Positions 11,913 through 14,058 of a stretch of 14,058 nt of DNA are shown here, piece by piece (position 1 is the stretch's first letter; each line of letters begins with the position of its first letter). A program made the translations under genes and the position numbers. Origin of the DNA: Nitrospira_G sp035457545 (GTDB lineage Bacteria > Nitrospirota > Nitrospiria > Nitrospirales > Nitrospiraceae); the NCBI GenBank assembly GCA_035457545.1, contig DATIBM010000207.1:1-14058 (forward strand), given 5' to 3'. The notes under the pieces were generated by a model. The model did not search any database and was not told where the DNA came from. It worked only from the letters and a program-made list of their open reading frames with translations.

Positions 11913-12899
11913 ATGGAATCTTTCCGAGCCTTGCGGATTCATCAGGATCAGGGCGTGAGCCGCGCCCGTCTGGAGACCGTGCGCCTGGAGGACCTGTCGC
12001 CCGGTAACGTGCTGATCCGCGCCCGGTACTCCGGCGTCAATTTTAAGGATGCCTTGGCCGTCACGGGCAAGGGCAAGATTCTCCGGCGCTTCCCGCTCGT
12101 GGGTGGCATCGATGTTGCCGGAACGGTCGAGGCGTCGGACGACTCCCGGTTTCATATCGGCGATCAGGTGCTGGTCACCGGCTATGACTTGAGCCAGGAC
12201 CATGACGGCGGCTATGCCGAATACGTGCGGGTTCCCGCCGACTGGGTGGTGCCGGTCCCGGAAGGCTTGAGCCTCGCTGATGTGATGGCGCTTGGAACGG
12301 CGGGGTTCACCGCGGCCCTGGCGATCCAGCGGATGGAAGAGAACGGGCAGAGTCCGGAGCGAGGTCCTATCGTGGTCACGGGCGCGACGGGCGGAGTCGG
12401 GAATTTCGCCATCGACCTGCTGGCGGGACGAGGCTACGAGGTGGTGGCTGTCACGGGCAAGCGGGAAGCCGTGAAAGGCTTGAAGGAGCTTGGCGCGCGA
12501 CAGGTCCTTTTCCGCGATGAGTTGAGCGTGGGGCGGCAGCCGCTCGAGAAAGCGCAATGGGGCGGGGCGATCGATAACGTCGGCGGCGACCTGCTGGCCT
12601 GGCTCACCAGGACCGTCTCGCTCTGGGGCAACATTGCCGGCATCGGCATGGCGGGCGGAAGCGAGCTGCACACGACCGTGATGCCGTTCATCCTGCGAGG
12701 GGTGAGTCTGTTGGGCGTCTCCTCGGCCAATTGCCCGATGCCCCTGCGGCAGCGCATCTGGCAGCGGTTGGCGACGGATCTACGCCCGCGGCACCTTGAT
12801 CGCATCGTCACCGCGACGGTGCCCTTGGATGACGTGCCGGCCGTCTCAGAGAAGATATTGGCGGGCAGTCATCGGGGCAGGACCGTGGTGAAGATCTAA
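11913..12899 (+). CDS. YhdH/AcuI-type NADPH-dependent reductase (MDR family)
   Basis: A 328-residue zinc-free medium-chain dehydrogenase/reductase of the YhdH/AcuI group (acrylyl-CoA reductase/quinone oxidoreductase). The N-terminal GroES-like part includes YSGVNFKDALAVTGKGKI (39-56), FPLVGGIDVAGTV and DHDGGYAEYVRVPADWV. The Rossmann part starts VVTGATGGVGNFAIDLL with G157-A-T-G160-G-V-G163. DNVGG and GNIAGIGMAGG follow. All of these are typical of AcuI/YhdH. It would reduce acryloyl-CoA or related enones with NADPH in the cytosol; the real substrate here is unknown. ATG 11913 has GTGAGGA upstream and begins the conserved MESFRALRI strand. Its strong GC bias matches core genes, unlike the R-M operon. 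It is convergent with the NAPRTase gene, with only 29 nt between stops. Confidence 0.9.
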   Translation: MESFRALRIHQDQGVSRARLETVRLEDLSPGNVLIRARYSGVNFKDALAVTGKGKILRRFPLVGGIDVAGTVEASDDSRFHIGDQVLVTGYDLSQDHDGGYAEYVRVPADWVVPVPEGLSLADVMALGTAGFTAALAIQRMEENGQSPERGPIVVTGATGGVGNFAIDLLAGRGYEVVAVTGKREAVKGLKELGARQVLFRDELSVGRQPLEKAQWGGAIDNVGGDLLAWLTRTVSLWGNIAGIGMAGGSELHTTVMPFILRGVSLLGVSSANCPMPLRQRIWQRLATDLRPRHLDRIVTATVPLDDVPAVSEKILAGSHRGRTVVKI

Positions 12900-12928
12900 C
12901 GGGAGATGAAAACGCCTTCAGTCAGTGA

Positions 12929-14058
12929 TCAGGCTTGCGCGTCCACAGCTCTTGCCAAGTCCTGCAGGGCCGGGGAGATGCGGACATCGAAGGGAGGGGC
13001 CTCGTCGAGGCTCCGGAGCGGAGCGGGCAGGGAGGCTAGCTCCCGTTGGGCCTGCGCTCGGATGTCGGAGAGCGACGGAGACGGAATAACGCGCCGGCCT
13101 TGCTTCATCACCTCCTGCAACAGCGGGCGGCCATCCGGTCGATCGTCCAGCGTCGTCACGATATCGTAGGCCGGCCGGCCCTCCGGCCCATCACCATGCC
13201 GATAGACCTGCTTGCGGCCCGGCCAGGTCGCCTTCCCTTCGGACCGCTTCCGGCAGGGCCGTCCCGCATATTCCTGGAGCTTGTAGGCGCAGTCCAGCGA
13301 GGGGGCGTCGGATGACGTCGTCATGGCCGTCCCCACCGCGAAACTGTCGATCGGGGCGCCGCTCGCCACCAGGTCGCGCAGCCGATACTCGTCGAGGTTG
13401 CCGCTTGCGAGGATCCGCGCCTCGCGCAGGCCGCCTTCATCGAGAATCTTCCTGACATGGCGTGCATGCTGGGCCAGGTCGCCGCTGTCGAGCCGTACGC
13501 CTTTCACCGCGATCCCTTTGGTCTTCAGCGCCTGAGCCAGCCGCACCACCTTGTGAGCCGCCGCTTCCGTATCGTAGGTGTCGATCAACAACACGACATT
13601 GTCCGGTTGCGCCAGCGCGAAATGCTCGAAGGCCGCGACTTCGTCCTTGTGCGCTTGGACGAACGAGTGGGCCATCGTGCCGTAGAGCGGAATGCCGTAC
13701 CGCCGTCCGGCCAGCACGGTGGCGCTGCCGGCAAAGCCCGCGAGGTAACTGGCGCGCGCGGCAAACAGCCCCGCCTCGGCTCCATGCGCCCGCCGCAGCC
13801 CGAAGTCGATCAGCGGCTTCCCTCCTGCCGCCAGGACGGATCGGGCCGCCTTCGAGGCGATCAAACATTGAAAGTTGAGAAGGTTCATCACGCGCGTCTC
13901 GACGAGCTGGGCGAGCGGCAGCGGCGCGATCACGCGCAGGATCGGTTCGTGCGGAAAGAAGACGGTCCCTTCCGGCATGGCCTGGACGTCGCCCGTGAAA
14001 CGTAACGCGCGCAGATAGTCCAGGCAGGTCGGGCTGAACCGGCCGGTTGAGGCCAGCC
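12929..14058 (-). CDS. pncB: Nicotinate phosphoribosyltransferase, 5' end outside window
   Basis: About 375 C-terminal residues, running off the right edge. The first visible codons read LASTGRFSPTCLDYLRALRF before MPEGTVFFPHEPILRV, so the start lies beyond 14058. The enzyme makes nicotinate mononucleotide from nicotinate and PRPP with ATP hydrolysis (NAD salvage, cytosol). Supporting blocks are ETRVMNLLNFQCLIASKAAR, DFGLRRAHG, PLYGTMAHSFVQAHKDE (its His is the phosphorylated residue in the family), KGVRLDSGDLAQHAR, ILASGNLDE, and DSFAVGTAMTTSSDAPSLDC. The C-terminal domain (KQVYR, about 90 residues) fits the class II/YP_084-like long form. No damage is seen. Gene symbol by family only. Confidence 0.92.
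   Translation of the reverse strand, partial: LASTGRFSPTCLDYLRALRFTGDVQAMPEGTVFFPHEPILRVIAPLPLAQLVETRVMNLLNFQCLIASKAARSVLAAGGKPLIDFGLRRAHGAEAGLFAARASYLAGFAGSATVLAGRRYGIPLYGTMAHSFVQAHKDEVAAFEHFALAQPDNVVLLIDTYDTEAAAHKVVRLAQALKTKGIAVKGVRLDSGDLAQHARHVRKILDEGGLREARILASGNLDEYRLRDLVASGAPIDSFAVGTAMTTSSDAPSLDCAYKLQEYAGRPCRKRSEGKATWPGRKQVYRHGDGPEGRPAYDIVTTLDDRPDGRPLLQEVMKQGRRVIPSPSLSDIRAQAQRELASLPAPLRSLDEAPPFDVRISPALQDLARAVDAQA

Noticed and set aside
11880..12671. 263-codon minus-strand frame
   Set aside because: It lies antisense to the well-supported YhdH/AcuI-type gene, has no family features, and arises from high GC.
13457..14005. 182-codon plus-strand frame
   Set aside because: Antisense to the nicotinate phosphoribosyltransferase gene; composition effect only.

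Overview
Organism. The window reads as a high-GC (about 60% or more) bacterial chromosome with small dense genes and purine-rich Shine-Dalgarno sites. The mix of Usp and CBS-pair stress proteins, a secreted cupredoxin, several toxin-antitoxin (TA) modules and heptameric TGACGnn intergenic repeats reminds me of Nitrospira-type Nitrospirota. That assignment is an impression, not a proof.

Layout. (1) 1-1.7 kb: the tail of an unknown gene; a DUF433/DUF5615 TA pair whose antitoxin is frameshifted in an 8-G run; a Uma2-type putative nuclease. (2) 1.7-3.4 kb, minus strand: a cytosolic eight-Cys zinc-ribbon protein, then two exported proteins, an NTF2-like protein and a single-domain cupredoxin with a complete Cu site. 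(3) 3.7-7.5 kb: a tandem universal stress protein (minus) divergent from an unrecognised 123-aa protein, two related CBS-pair proteins and a YbaK-type deacylase (plus). The two CBS genes are separated by about 650 bp holding a sigma-54-like promoter and a 218-bp element with 16-bp perfect inverted ends and three internal hairpins. No known family fits this element for me. (4) 7.7-9.5 kb, minus strand, AT-richer: a Type II restriction-modification operon, C (controller) - R (PD-(D/E)XK endonuclease) - M (M.PvuII-like methyltransferase). Junctions overlap (TAATG, ATGA) and a C-box lies upstream of C. R has a single in-frame TAA at codon 98 followed by 91 open, family-like codons, so the restriction gene is broken while M and C are intact. 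(5) 9.7-11.8 kb, plus strand: HicB-HicA, a decayed Fic gene, a scrap resembling a methylase C-terminal tail, and a Phd-PIN module with a recognisable promoter/operator. (6) 11.9-14.06 kb: housekeeping genes again, a YhdH/AcuI-type reductase (plus) and a nicotinate phosphoribosyltransferase (minus, 5' end outside the window).

How it fits together. An accessory stretch of R-M, TA and decayed genes (about 7.7-11.8 kb) is inserted between metabolic genes, and a second small TA patch sits at the left edge. In every intact TA pair, and in the DUF433/DUF5615 pair, the toxin-like gene starts with GTG at or within 4 nt of the antitoxin stop. Several loci are decaying or possibly switchable: the poly-G DUF433 antitoxin, the nonsense-interrupted R gene and the frameshifted Fic gene. 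The most unusual items are the structured inverted-repeat element at 6197-6414, the R-M operon with its dead R gene and intact C-box, and the period-7 intergenic repeats.
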